Shown in pieces: positions 1 through 5,369 of a DNA stretch of 7,855 nt; the stretch's first letter is position 1; the number at the start of each line of letters is the position of its first letter. Origin of the DNA: Betaproteobacteria bacterium (GTDB taxonomy: Bacteria; Pseudomonadota; Gammaproteobacteria; Burkholderiales; Casimicrobiaceae); the NCBI GenBank assembly GCA_005888865.1, contig VBCL01000132.1, positions 430 through 8,284 on the forward strand. Direction: 5' to 3'. Under the pieces are notes generated by a model. The model worked only from the letters and a program-made list of their open reading frames with translations. It searched no databases and was not told where the DNA came from. Both the position numbers and the translations under genes were made by a program.

Positions 1-610
1 CCTGGGTCGCACCGACGATGCCGACCAGTGGCGCGAATACGCCCATCGTCGAGCAGCGCGTTTCCTCGAATTCGTCGCCCTCGCCGAAAAGGCAGTGGTA
101 GCAGGGGTTGGCGGGATCGCGGGCATCGAACACCGCGACCTGGCCATCGAACCGGATCGCCGCGCCCGACACCAGCGGCTTACCGGCCGCGATGCACGCG
201 CGGTTCACGGCGTGACGGGTGGCGAAGTTGTCGGAGCAGTCGACGATCACGTCGGCAGCGGCCGCGAGAGGCAGGAGCTCACCGAGCGCGACCCGCTCGG
301 ACACCGCGACGACGCGTACTTCGGGGTTGACCGCGGCGATGCGCGCGCTCGCGGCCTCGACCTTCGGTCGCCCGACGGCCGCGGTATCGAACAGGATCTG
401 GCGTTGCAGGTTGGTGAGATCGACGCGGTCGGCATCGACGAGCGTGAGCGTGCCCACGCCGGCCGCGGCGAGGAACTGTGCGACTGGATTGCCGAGGCCA
501 CCGATACCTACGATCAGCGCGTGCGATTTGCCGAAGCGGTCCTGCGCATCGACGCCGAGCTCGGAGAGCAGGATGTGCCGGCTGTAGCGCAGAAGTTGCG
601 TGTCGTCCAT
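1..610 (-). CDS. moeB: MoeB/ThiF/HesA-family adenylyltransferase (partial, C-terminus outside window)
   Basis: This is an E1-like enzyme that uses ATP to adenylate the C-terminal glycine of a small sulfur-carrier protein, MoaD (molybdopterin synthesis) or ThiS (thiamine synthesis), in the cytoplasm. The minus-strand reading frame starts at the ATG at 610 and stays open to the left edge, giving 203 residues of a family usually near 250. Visible features in order: the N-terminal signature RYSRHILL (8-15), the nucleotide-binding loop GIGGLG (35-40), D59 closing the second strand, DLTNLQRQ (64-71) with the conserved Arg, DCSDNFATR (124-132), the first zinc-binding pair CYHC (170-173), and Cys186 before MGVFAPLVGIVG at the ThiF thioester-cysteine position. 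The second zinc pair would lie beyond the edge. An AAGG sequence lies 9 bases before the ATG. MoeB and ThiF cannot be separated with certainty on this fragment; MoeB is preferred because this family commonly neighbours ctpA in betaproteobacteria (from memory). Confidence 0.87.
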   Translation of the reverse strand, partial: MDDTQLLRYSRHILLSELGVDAQDRFGKSHALIVGIGGLGNPVAQFLAAAGVGTLTLVDADRVDLTNLQRQILFDTAAVGRPKVEAASARIAAVNPEVRVVAVSERVALGELLPLAAAADVIVDCSDNFATRHAVNRACIAAGKPLVSGAAIRFDGQVAVFDARDPANPCYHCLFGEGDEFEETRCSTMGVFAPLVGIVGATQ

Positions 611-635
611 GGCGTCGAACCTTGCTGAGAAGGCA

Positions 636-662
636 AAAACGCCCGGACAAGCCGGGCGTTTT
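636..662 (-). terminator. Intrinsic terminator after ctpA, directly before moeB
   Basis: A perfect 11-base-pair stem (AAAACGCCCGG pairing with CCGGGCGTTTT) encloses a 5-base loop. The seven inner pairs are all G-C and the outer four are A-T. Read on the minus strand, the right arm runs into a five-T tract, the classic Rho-independent form. It begins 24 bases after the ctpA stop codon and ends 25 bases before the moeB start, so it should end most ctpA transcripts. The plus-strand reading also gives a T tract, so it could act in both directions, although no plus-strand gene reaches it from inside the window. Confidence 0.85.
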
Positions 663-686
663 GCTTGAATGGACCGAACTGTAGCG

Positions 687-2141
687 TTATTGCGGCTTCG
701 CTTCTGCCTGGACGGCCCGGCTCGAAGCGACCACTGGCAGCCCTTTCAGCTGATTGATCGCCTGCGAGAGCTGGAAGTCTTCGGCCGCCCCGAACTCGAA
801 GCGCGGGGGGAGGGCTTCGGCATCGACCTTCGCAGCCGGCTTGGCATCGATCTTGGGCGCGGCCCGCGCGGTGGTCTGCGCCGACGCGCTTTTTGCCTTC
901 GGACTCCCCACGCTGTCGGCGGGCGCGCTGCCGGGGGCCGGGACTTCGAGGTGATGCTCGAGATTGGCTTCGCGAAGGCGACTGGGCGAATCGCGCCCGT
1001 CGTCGACCGCGATATCGGGCTCGATGCCCTTGGCCTGAATCGAGCGGCCATTGGGCGTGTAGTAGCGCGCAGTCGTGAGCTTCAGCCCGGTGTTGTGCCC
1101 GAGCGGAAGGATGGTCTGCACCGAACCCTTGCCGAAAGTCTGGGTGCCCATGACCACGGCACGCTTGTGGTCCTGCAGCGCGCCCGCGACGATTTCGGAG
1201 GCCGAGGCGGTTCCGCCGTCGACGAGCACGACCATCGGCACAGTCTTGATACCTGGCGGCAGGTCCTTGAGGTAATCGTCGCCGCGGCTGCGCAGGTAGT
1301 TGTCCTTGTTCGCGGACAGCCGCATGCGCGCGTCGGGCGTCCGGCCGTCGGTGTACACAACCAACGCGTCCTTCGGCAGGAATGCAGCCGAGACGCCGAC
1401 CGCTGTCGGGAGCAGTCCGCCCGGATCGGTCCGCACGTCGAGCACGAGACCCGTGAGGTCACCCTGCTTGTAGAGCGTCTTGATCGCCTTGGCGAGGTCT
1501 TCGCCCGTGCGCTCCTGGAACTGACGCACGCGGATGTAGCCGTAGCCGGGCTCGAGCATCTTGGCCTTGACGCTCTGGACGACGATCTCTTCGCGCGTCA
1601 GCGTGAAGGTGAGCGGCACGTCGACGTCCTTGCGGGCGACGGTCAGCACGATTTGCGTGCCCGGCTTGCCGCGCATCTTCTGCACGGCGTCGGAAAGCGC
1701 CATGCCGCGCGTCGCGATATCATCGATCTTGACGATCAGGTCGTTGGCCTTGATGCCGGCACGAAACGCCGGTGTTTCTTCGATGGGGGAGACGACCTTG
1801 ATGAACCCGTCTTCGACGCCGACTTCGATCCCGAGCCCGCCGAACTTGCCTTGCGTCGAAACCTGCAGCTCGCGGTAGGCATCGGCGTCGAGGAAATCGG
1901 AATGCGGATCGAGGCCGTGGACCATGCCATTGATCGCCTCGCGGATGAGCTTGTCGTCGGGAACGGCCTCGACATAATCGCTCTTGATCCGGCCGAACAC
2001 GGCCGAAAAGAGCTGCAGGTCATCAAATGGAATCGGAAGCCGCGCTTCCTTCTCCGCCATCGCCGAAAAATTGAGGCTCAGCAGGAGACCAAGCACTGCG
2101 CCGAGACCGATCAAACCCGCCTTCTTCCAACCGTTACCCAT
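687..2141 (-). CDS. ctpA: S41 family carboxyl-terminal processing peptidase (CtpA), periplasmic
   Basis: A 484-residue serine protease that clips or degrades envelope proteins from their C-termini, exported across or anchored in the inner membrane. Residues 8-28 form a hydrophobic N-terminal signal or anchor. An N-terminal helical region with DPHSDFLD (78-85) follows, then a PDZ domain from about 98 to 180 (GGLGIEV at 101-107, AGIKANDLIVKID at 128-140), then the protease core. The catalytic dyad fits the family pattern: Ser313 in GTASASEI, and Lys338 in TFGKGSVQ, with Gln342 four residues later. The 25-residue Ser-Lys spacing agrees with E. coli Prc. DVRTDPGG (235-242) is the usual strand-turn motif. 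Residues about 400-445 are an Ala/Pro/Lys-rich linker before a short conserved-looking tail. The ATG at 2141 was chosen because it starts exactly at the signal sequence; the same frame continues upstream to 2759, but that stretch has no recognisable protein character. A GGGG lies 6 bases before the ATG, a weak ribosome site. Confidence 0.95.
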   Translation of the reverse strand: MGNGWKKAGLIGLGAVLGLLLSLNFSAMAEKEARLPIPFDDLQLFSAVFGRIKSDYVEAVPDDKLIREAINGMVHGLDPHSDFLDADAYRELQVSTQGKFGGLGIEVGVEDGFIKVVSPIEETPAFRAGIKANDLIVKIDDIATRGMALSDAVQKMRGKPGTQIVLTVARKDVDVPLTFTLTREEIVVQSVKAKMLEPGYGYIRVRQFQERTGEDLAKAIKTLYKQGDLTGLVLDVRTDPGGLLPTAVGVSAAFLPKDALVVYTDGRTPDARMRLSANKDNYLRSRGDDYLKDLPPGIKTVPMVVLVDGGTASASEIVAGALQDHKRAVVMGTQTFGKGSVQTILPLGHNTGLKLTTARYYTPNGRSIQAKGIEPDIAVDDGRDSPSRLREANLEHHLEVPAPGSAPADSVGSPKAKSASAQTTARAAPKIDAKPAAKVDAEALPPRFEFGAAEDFQLSQAINQLKGLPVVASSRAVQAEAKPQ

Positions 2142-2550
2142 CGTCAACCCCGTATTTCTCACGCCGCACCGCGCGCGGCCCGCCCACCCATCTCCACGCC
2201 GAAGTATACCCCGGTTTTCCGCTCGCCAAAGCCGCTGCGCTCTTAGGTGATGAGCGAAGATCGACGAGATACAAGACACGAATTGACCCGCTGCGGTTAT
2301 ACGGCGGGAATGATCCGACCGGCGGCGGGCCGCTGCACCCGCCCGACCTGGGACGACCGGCAGTGCTGTGGACCATCTGCGGGCTCGCGAGTTCCGTCGG
2401 AATCGCTGCGAACGCGGTTCCCCACGGGCAGCCATGCGCAGCTCGCGAGCACGCCGGTGCGCGCCAACTAAGCTATCATTTTCGTTTCGGCCGCACGATC
2501 GCCGTGCATCCAGGCGATATTCCGGAGCCGCGCACGACCTTATCGCGCAT
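2142..2550. other. Divergent intergenic region between ctpA and the rhodanese gene
   Basis: This 409-base stretch separates the two divergent gene sets. I see no protein motif in any frame. Short open frames cross it on both strands, but they are rich in Arg, Pro and Ser and have no motif or convincing start, as expected in G+C-rich non-coding DNA. A candidate minus-strand promoter for ctpA is listed separately. On the plus strand TATCAT at 2474-2479 resembles a -10 box for the rhodanese operon, about 70 bases before its ATG, but the bases where a -35 box should lie (about 2451-2456, ACGCCG) do not match the consensus. I see no tRNA, riboswitch, tandem repeat or strong terminator here. Confidence 0.6.
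2203..2229 (-). promoter_or_regulatory. Candidate sigma-70 promoter for ctpA
   Basis: On the minus strand TTGGCG (2229-2224) and TATACT (2208-2203) resemble -35 and -10 boxes, separated by 15 bases, which is on the short side. The -10 box matches the consensus at five of six positions and stands out in a G+C-rich background. Transcription would begin near 2196, leaving a leader of about 55 bases before the ctpA ATG at 2141. This is a match by eye only. Confidence 0.4.
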
Positions 2551-2973
2551 ATGACCCTGCAATTCCTCGAGAGCAACTGGCCGCTGATCCTGATCATGAT
2601 CGGCTCCGGCGCGATGCTGGTGTGGCCGCTCGTCCAGGGTCGCCTCTCGACGGTGCGCGAAGTCGGAGCATTGGAGGCGACGGCGCTGATCAACCGCCGC
2701 AACGCGGTCATTCTCGACGTTCGCGAACCCAAGGAGTACGAAGGCGGTCGTATTCCCAACGCGGTTCATCTGCCGCAGTCGCAACTCGAAAGTCGCGGCC
2801 ACGAACTGAAGAAGCTGACCACGCGGCCGGTGATCGCGTATTGCGGGCGCGGCCAGCGTAGCCGGACGGCGGCCGGCGTCTTGACCAAGGTTGGTTTCGC
2901 CGAGGTGTACTCGCTGCGTGGGGGCTTGCGGGCATGGAGCGAGGCGGGCTTGCCGGTGGAGAAGGGCGCCTGA
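2551..2973 (+). CDS. Membrane-anchored single-domain rhodanese-like sulfurtransferase
   Basis: A 140-residue protein with one N-terminal membrane segment (about 8-28, WPLILIMIGSGAMLVWPLV) followed by a single rhodanese domain (about 36-136). The rhodanese fold transfers sulfane sulfur through a cysteine persulfide. Visible motifs are ILDVREPKEYEGGRIPNA (54-71), the typical CH2A signature, and the active-site loop CGRGQRS (98-104), in which Cys98 is the persulfide cysteine. SLRGGLRAWSEAGLPV (121-136) is the C-terminal signature. By the positive-inside rule the domain probably faces the cytoplasm (inference). The ATG at 2551 is preferred because it starts directly before the membrane segment, but it has no good Shine-Dalgarno sequence: the nearest, GGAG at 2524, is over 20 bases away. 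The glutaredoxin gene follows after 1 base, so the pair is surely co-transcribed. The physiological sulfur donor and acceptor are not evident from the sequence. Confidence 0.92.
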   Translation: MTLQFLESNWPLILIMIGSGAMLVWPLVQGRLSTVREVGALEATALINRRNAVILDVREPKEYEGGRIPNAVHLPQSQLESRGHELKKLTTRPVIAYCGRGQRSRTAAGVLTKVGFAEVYSLRGGLRAWSEAGLPVEKGA

Positions 2974-2974
2974 A

Positions 2975-3241
2975 GTGACACCGATCATGATGTACGCGAC
3001 GGCGATCTGCCCGTTCTGCGTGCAGGCCGAAAGGCTTCTGCGCGCCAAGGGCGTGGAGCAAATCTCCAAGGTACGCATCGATCTCGAACCGGAACGCCGG
3101 CGGGAGATGATGGAGAAGACCGGCCGGCGTACGGTTCCGCAGATCTACATCGGCAGTACCCACGTGGGCGGGTACGACGACCTAGTCGCGCTCGACCGGG
3201 CGGGAAAGCTGGCCCCGCTGCTCGAGGGAAGCTCGACCTGA
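2975..3241 (+). CDS. grxC: Glutaredoxin 3 (GrxC family)
   Basis: An 88-residue dithiol glutaredoxin that reduces protein disulfides and glutathione mixed disulfides in the cytoplasm at the expense of glutathione. The active site is CPFC (12-15). The cis-proline motif TVPQIYI (53-59) and the glutathione-binding stretch GGYDDLVALD (65-74) are both present. The length fits the family (E. coli GrxC is about 83 residues). The start is a GTG one base after the rhodanese stop (TGA-A-GTG). It is chosen because a GGAGAAGGG sequence inside the end of the rhodanese gene lies 8 bases upstream and because it gives the usual short strand before CPFC. An internal ATG at 2987 would remove most of that strand. 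The arrangement implies translational coupling to the rhodanese gene. Confidence 0.95.
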   Translation: MTPIMMYATAICPFCVQAERLLRAKGVEQISKVRIDLEPERRREMMEKTGRRTVPQIYIGSTHVGGYDDLVALDRAGKLAPLLEGSST

Positions 3242-3256
3242 TCGCTGCGGTATAAT
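3228..3256 (+). promoter_or_regulatory. Candidate promoter for secB overlapping the end of grxC
   Basis: TATAAT at 3251-3256 is a perfect -10 box, starting 10 bases after the grxC stop codon and 53 bases before the secB ATG. The bases 17 upstream (3228-3233, GAAGCT) are a poor -35 box, and there is no TGn directly before the -10 for the extended type, so strength is uncertain. A consensus -10 in such G+C-rich DNA is unlikely by chance, and it would give secB and the genes after it expression independent of the rhodanese promoter. Confidence 0.5.
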
Positions 3257-3308
3257 CCATGGTTTCGCTCTACAACCCTGCAACCCGACCCTTACAGGAA
3301 GAAAGCGC

Positions 3309-3773
3309 ATGGCTGACCAGCAAGCTCCCAGCGGACCGTCGCTGAGAATCGAAAAGATCTACCTCAAGGACCTCTCGCTCGAAAACCCTGGAGCGCCGCA
3401 GTCGTTCTCTTCCCAGGAAACGCCCCAGGTCGAAGTCAGTCTGCGCAGCCGCGGCGAGCAGATCGAGGAGGCCGTGTTCGAATGCGTGCTCACGATCACG
3501 GTCACGGCGAAGCACGGCGACAAGACGCTGTTCCTGGTCGAAGCGGCGCAAGCCGGCATATTCCGGATCAGCGGGGTACCGCTCTCCGAGGTCCAACCGG
3601 TGCTTGCCATTCACTGCCCGAACGTGCTGTTTCCGTACGCGCGGGAAACGATCGCCGATGCCATAACCCGCGCGGGTTTCCCGCCCGTGCATCTCGACCC
3701 GATCAACTTCGAGCAGCTTTATCAGCAGCAATTGGCGAGCATGCAGCAGTCGCCGGTCGCCGCACAAGCCTAA
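3309..3773 (+). CDS. secB: Protein-export chaperone SecB
   Basis: A 154-residue cytoplasmic chaperone, acting as a tetramer, that keeps precursor proteins unfolded and delivers them to SecA at the Sec translocon. The family hallmarks are clear: IYLKDLSLENPGAP (17-30) at the first strand, QAGIF (81-85), and CPNVLFPYARETIADAI (103-119), followed by GFPPVHLDPINFEQLYQQQ (123-141). The length nearly equals E. coli SecB (155). AGGAAG lies a few bases before the ATG at 3309, an excellent ribosome site. A candidate promoter lies just upstream, inside the end of grxC. The next gene, for a secreted SH3 protein, begins 27 bases after the stop. Substrates of SecB could include the exported proteins of this window (the SH3 protein, CtpA and prolyl oligopeptidase), which is inference. 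Confidence 0.97.
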   Translation: MADQQAPSGPSLRIEKIYLKDLSLENPGAPQSFSSQETPQVEVSLRSRGEQIEEAVFECVLTITVTAKHGDKTLFLVEAAQAGIFRISGVPLSEVQPVLAIHCPNVLFPYARETIADAITRAGFPPVHLDPINFEQLYQQQLASMQQSPVAAQA

Positions 3774-3800
3774 GCTCGCGCGGAAGCGGATACCGCCGGC

Positions 3801-4304
3801 ATGGCACAGCGCGCGTTGCAGACGCTGGCGGCATCGCCGGCGCTGTGGGCAGCGCTGTTTGCAACGCTTGGGGCAGCGCTGTGTCCAGCGCTTGGTACAA
3901 ACACGGCCGACGCCGCCGAGTTCCGCTCGACCAGCGAGGCAGCAGTCCTCTACGACGCGCCGTCGATCAAATCCAAGGCGCTCTACGCGCTGGGCCGTGA
4001 TTACCCGCTCGAGGTGATCGTCAACGTCGAGGGCTGGCTCAAGGTGCGCGATGCCGCGGGCACGGTTGCCTGGATCGAGAAGAGGTCGGTCGGCGACAAG
4101 CGCATGCTCACGGTCCGCGGCGCGACCGCCGATGTGCTTGCGCAGCCCGAAGCGTCTGCTGCGGTCGTCTTCAAGGCCGAGCAGAACGTCCTGCTCGAGT
4201 TGGTCGATCCGTCTTACCCAACGACCACGCCGGGTTGGGCGAAGGTCAGGCATCGCGACGGTCAGACGGGCTACGTCAAGATTGCTCAGGTCTGGGGCTT
4301 GTAA
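3801..4304 (+). CDS. Secreted protein with two bacterial SH3-like domains
   Basis: A 167-residue protein of unknown specific function, predicted to be exported to the periplasm or envelope. Residues 1-38 form a Sec-type signal peptide with a long Ala/Leu-rich core and an A-x-A cleavage motif (A36-D-A38). The mature part looks like two consecutive SH3-type domains: about 41-95, with VLYDAPSIKSKALYAL, the GWLKVRD core (78-84) and VAWIEKRSV (89-97); and about 101-165, with LTVRGATADVLAQPEA and GWAKVRHRDGQTGYVKIAQVWGL (starting at 145). In related proteins such domains bind peptidoglycan or act as envelope scaffolds, but no enzymatic domain is attached here. The ATG at 3801 is the only reasonable start: the same frame meets the secB stop 27 bases upstream, and a GGAAGCGGA sequence lies about 10 bases before it. 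The n-region is weak (a single Arg at position 4). The signal core contains a tandem duplication, listed separately. gpsA follows after 38 bases. Confidence 0.9.
   Translation: MAQRALQTLAASPALWAALFATLGAALCPALGTNTADAAEFRSTSEAAVLYDAPSIKSKALYALGRDYPLEVIVNVEGWLKVRDAAGTVAWIEKRSVGDKRMLTVRGATADVLAQPEASAAVVFKAEQNVLLELVDPSYPTTTPGWAKVRHRDGQTGYVKIAQVWGL
3847..3894 (+). repeat. Two-copy 24-base tandem repeat inside the signal-peptide coding sequence
   Basis: Two adjacent 24-base units (3847-3870 and 3871-3894) share 21 of 24 positions. Each opens with GGGCAGCGCTGT and closes with CGCTTG. In the protein they give AALFATLG (residues 17-24) and AALCPALG (25-32). The preceding 24 bases (3823-3846, encoding LAASPALW in part) look like a much degraded third copy. 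The palindrome AGCGCT occurs three times within the 48 bases. The unit is a multiple of three, so copy-number change would keep the frame and alter only the length of the hydrophobic core. Confidence 0.85.
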
Positions 4305-4342
4305 GTCTCCGCAGTCCGTCGCAGCCACTTAAGGACGGAAGG

Positions 4343-5356
4343 ATGGACACCGTTGCGATCCTCGGGGCCGGGGCCTGGGGCACCGCGCTGGCGATCCACC
4401 TCACGCGCACTCGCTCGACACCATCGATCCGATTGTGGGCGCGCGACGCGACGCAGGCAGCCGCGCTCGGCGCGGTGCGCGAGAACGTGCGCTATCTGCC
4501 TGGCGCTGCGCTGCCATCGAGTATCGTCGTCACCGCGAACCTCGAGGCGGCGCTCGCGGACGCGACGCTGATCCTCGTCGCGACACCGGCCGGCGCATTG
4601 CTCGACGTCGTTGCCCAGGCGCAGCGGTGGGGCGCGGCCCCTCTTTTCTGGGCGGGCAAGGGATTTGTTGCGACTGGCGCAGCGCCCGGCGTGGGATTGG
4701 CGCATCGCGTCGTCGGTGCGGCGTGGTCCGCACCGGTCGGCGTCGTTTCCGGTCCCAGCTTTGCCGAAGAGGTTGCGCGGGGCTTGCCGACCGCGGTCAC
4801 CGTCGCGGCGAGCGATCCGAATGCTGCGGAGAGCGTGGCGCGACAACTGCGCGGCGATACCTTCCGTGCCTATGTGAGCGAGGACATTACGGGCGTGGAG
4901 GTCGGCGGCGCGGTCAAGAACGTGCTGGCGATCGCTGCGGGCGCGAGCGACGGGCTCGGGTTCGGACACAATGCGCGTGCGGCGCTGATCACGCGCGGTC
5001 TCGCGGAGACCGGTCGGTTTTCCTCCGCGCTTGGCGGCAGGCGCGAGACGCTCATGGGCCTCGCCGGGCTGGGCGACCTCGTGCTGACCTGCACCGGCGA
5101 TCTGTCGCGTAATCGTCGCGTCGGGCTCGCACTCGCGCAAGGCCGACCGCTCGCAGCGATCCTCGCCGAGCTCGGGCACATCGCCGAAGGCGTCACGGCC
5201 GCGCGAGACGTGCGAACGCTCTCCGGGACCCTCGGCGTCGACATGCCGATCTGCGATGCCGTGTATCGCGTGCTCTACGAGAACCTGCCGCCGCGGCGTG
5301 CGGTCGAGGCGCTGCTGGCGCGCGAGCCGGGCCCCGAGTTTCAAGGTTCCTTATGA
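4343..5356 (+). CDS. gpsA: Glycerol-3-phosphate dehydrogenase [NAD(P)+] (GpsA)
   Basis: A 337-residue cytoplasmic enzyme that reduces dihydroxyacetone phosphate to sn-glycerol 3-phosphate, the backbone for phospholipids. The N-terminal Rossmann fold carries GAGAWG (8-13). VATPAGAL (79-86) and the WAGKGF stretch with Lys106 follow, then SGPSFAEEV (136-144). The substrate-binding C-terminal domain has GGAVKNVLAIAAG (188-200), whose Lys192 is the catalytic lysine of the family. GLGDLVLTCTGDLSRNRR (242-259) and AEGVTAA (281-287) complete the signature. The length matches E. coli GpsA (339). The ATG at 4343 has a strong AAGGACGGAAGG sequence immediately upstream. It lies 38 bases after the SH3 gene, and its stop codon overlaps the ribosome site of the next gene, so all three are likely one transcript. 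No residue expected of an active enzyme is missing. Confidence 0.97.
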   Translation: MDTVAILGAGAWGTALAIHLTRTRSTPSIRLWARDATQAAALGAVRENVRYLPGAALPSSIVVTANLEAALADATLILVATPAGALLDVVAQAQRWGAAPLFWAGKGFVATGAAPGVGLAHRVVGAAWSAPVGVVSGPSFAEEVARGLPTAVTVAASDPNAAESVARQLRGDTFRAYVSEDITGVEVGGAVKNVLAIAAGASDGLGFGHNARAALITRGLAETGRFSSALGGRRETLMGLAGLGDLVLTCTGDLSRNRRVGLALAQGRPLAAILAELGHIAEGVTAARDVRTLSGTLGVDMPICDAVYRVLYENLPPRRAVEALLAREPGPEFQGSL

Positions 5357-5361
5357 AGGAG
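5356..5361 (+). promoter_or_regulatory. Shine-Dalgarno site that sets the GTG start of the prolyl oligopeptidase
   Basis: AAGGAG begins on the last base of the gpsA stop codon (TGA, 5354-5356) and ends 8 bases before an in-frame GTG at 5370, an ideal spacing. The other in-frame GTG at 5361 overlaps the site itself and can be excluded. Ribosomes finishing gpsA would cover this site, which suggests coupled translation of the two genes. Confidence 0.75.
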
Positions 5362-5369
5362 TGCCGATC

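Noticed and set aside
95..628. A 177-codon plus-strand frame at the left edge.
   Set aside because: It is antisense to the MoeB/ThiF gene, whose motifs (GIGGLG, QRQ, CxxC) are clear on the minus strand.
669..2246. A 525-codon open frame on the plus strand opposite ctpA.
   Set aside because: The minus strand carries a complete, motif-rich CtpA. The opposite frame is open because of codon bias at high G+C and shows no domain, ribosome site or sensible N-terminus.
2142..2759. Upstream extension of the ctpA frame to 2759, which would add about 206 residues.
   Set aside because: The added part is Arg/Ser-rich with no motif, runs antisense through the rhodanese gene, and the ATG at 2141 falls exactly at a signal sequence.
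4286..5344. A 352-codon minus-strand frame opposite gpsA, and a similar one at 3270-4328 opposite secB and the SH3 gene.
   Set aside because: Both are shadows of certain plus-strand genes and have no recognisable protein features.
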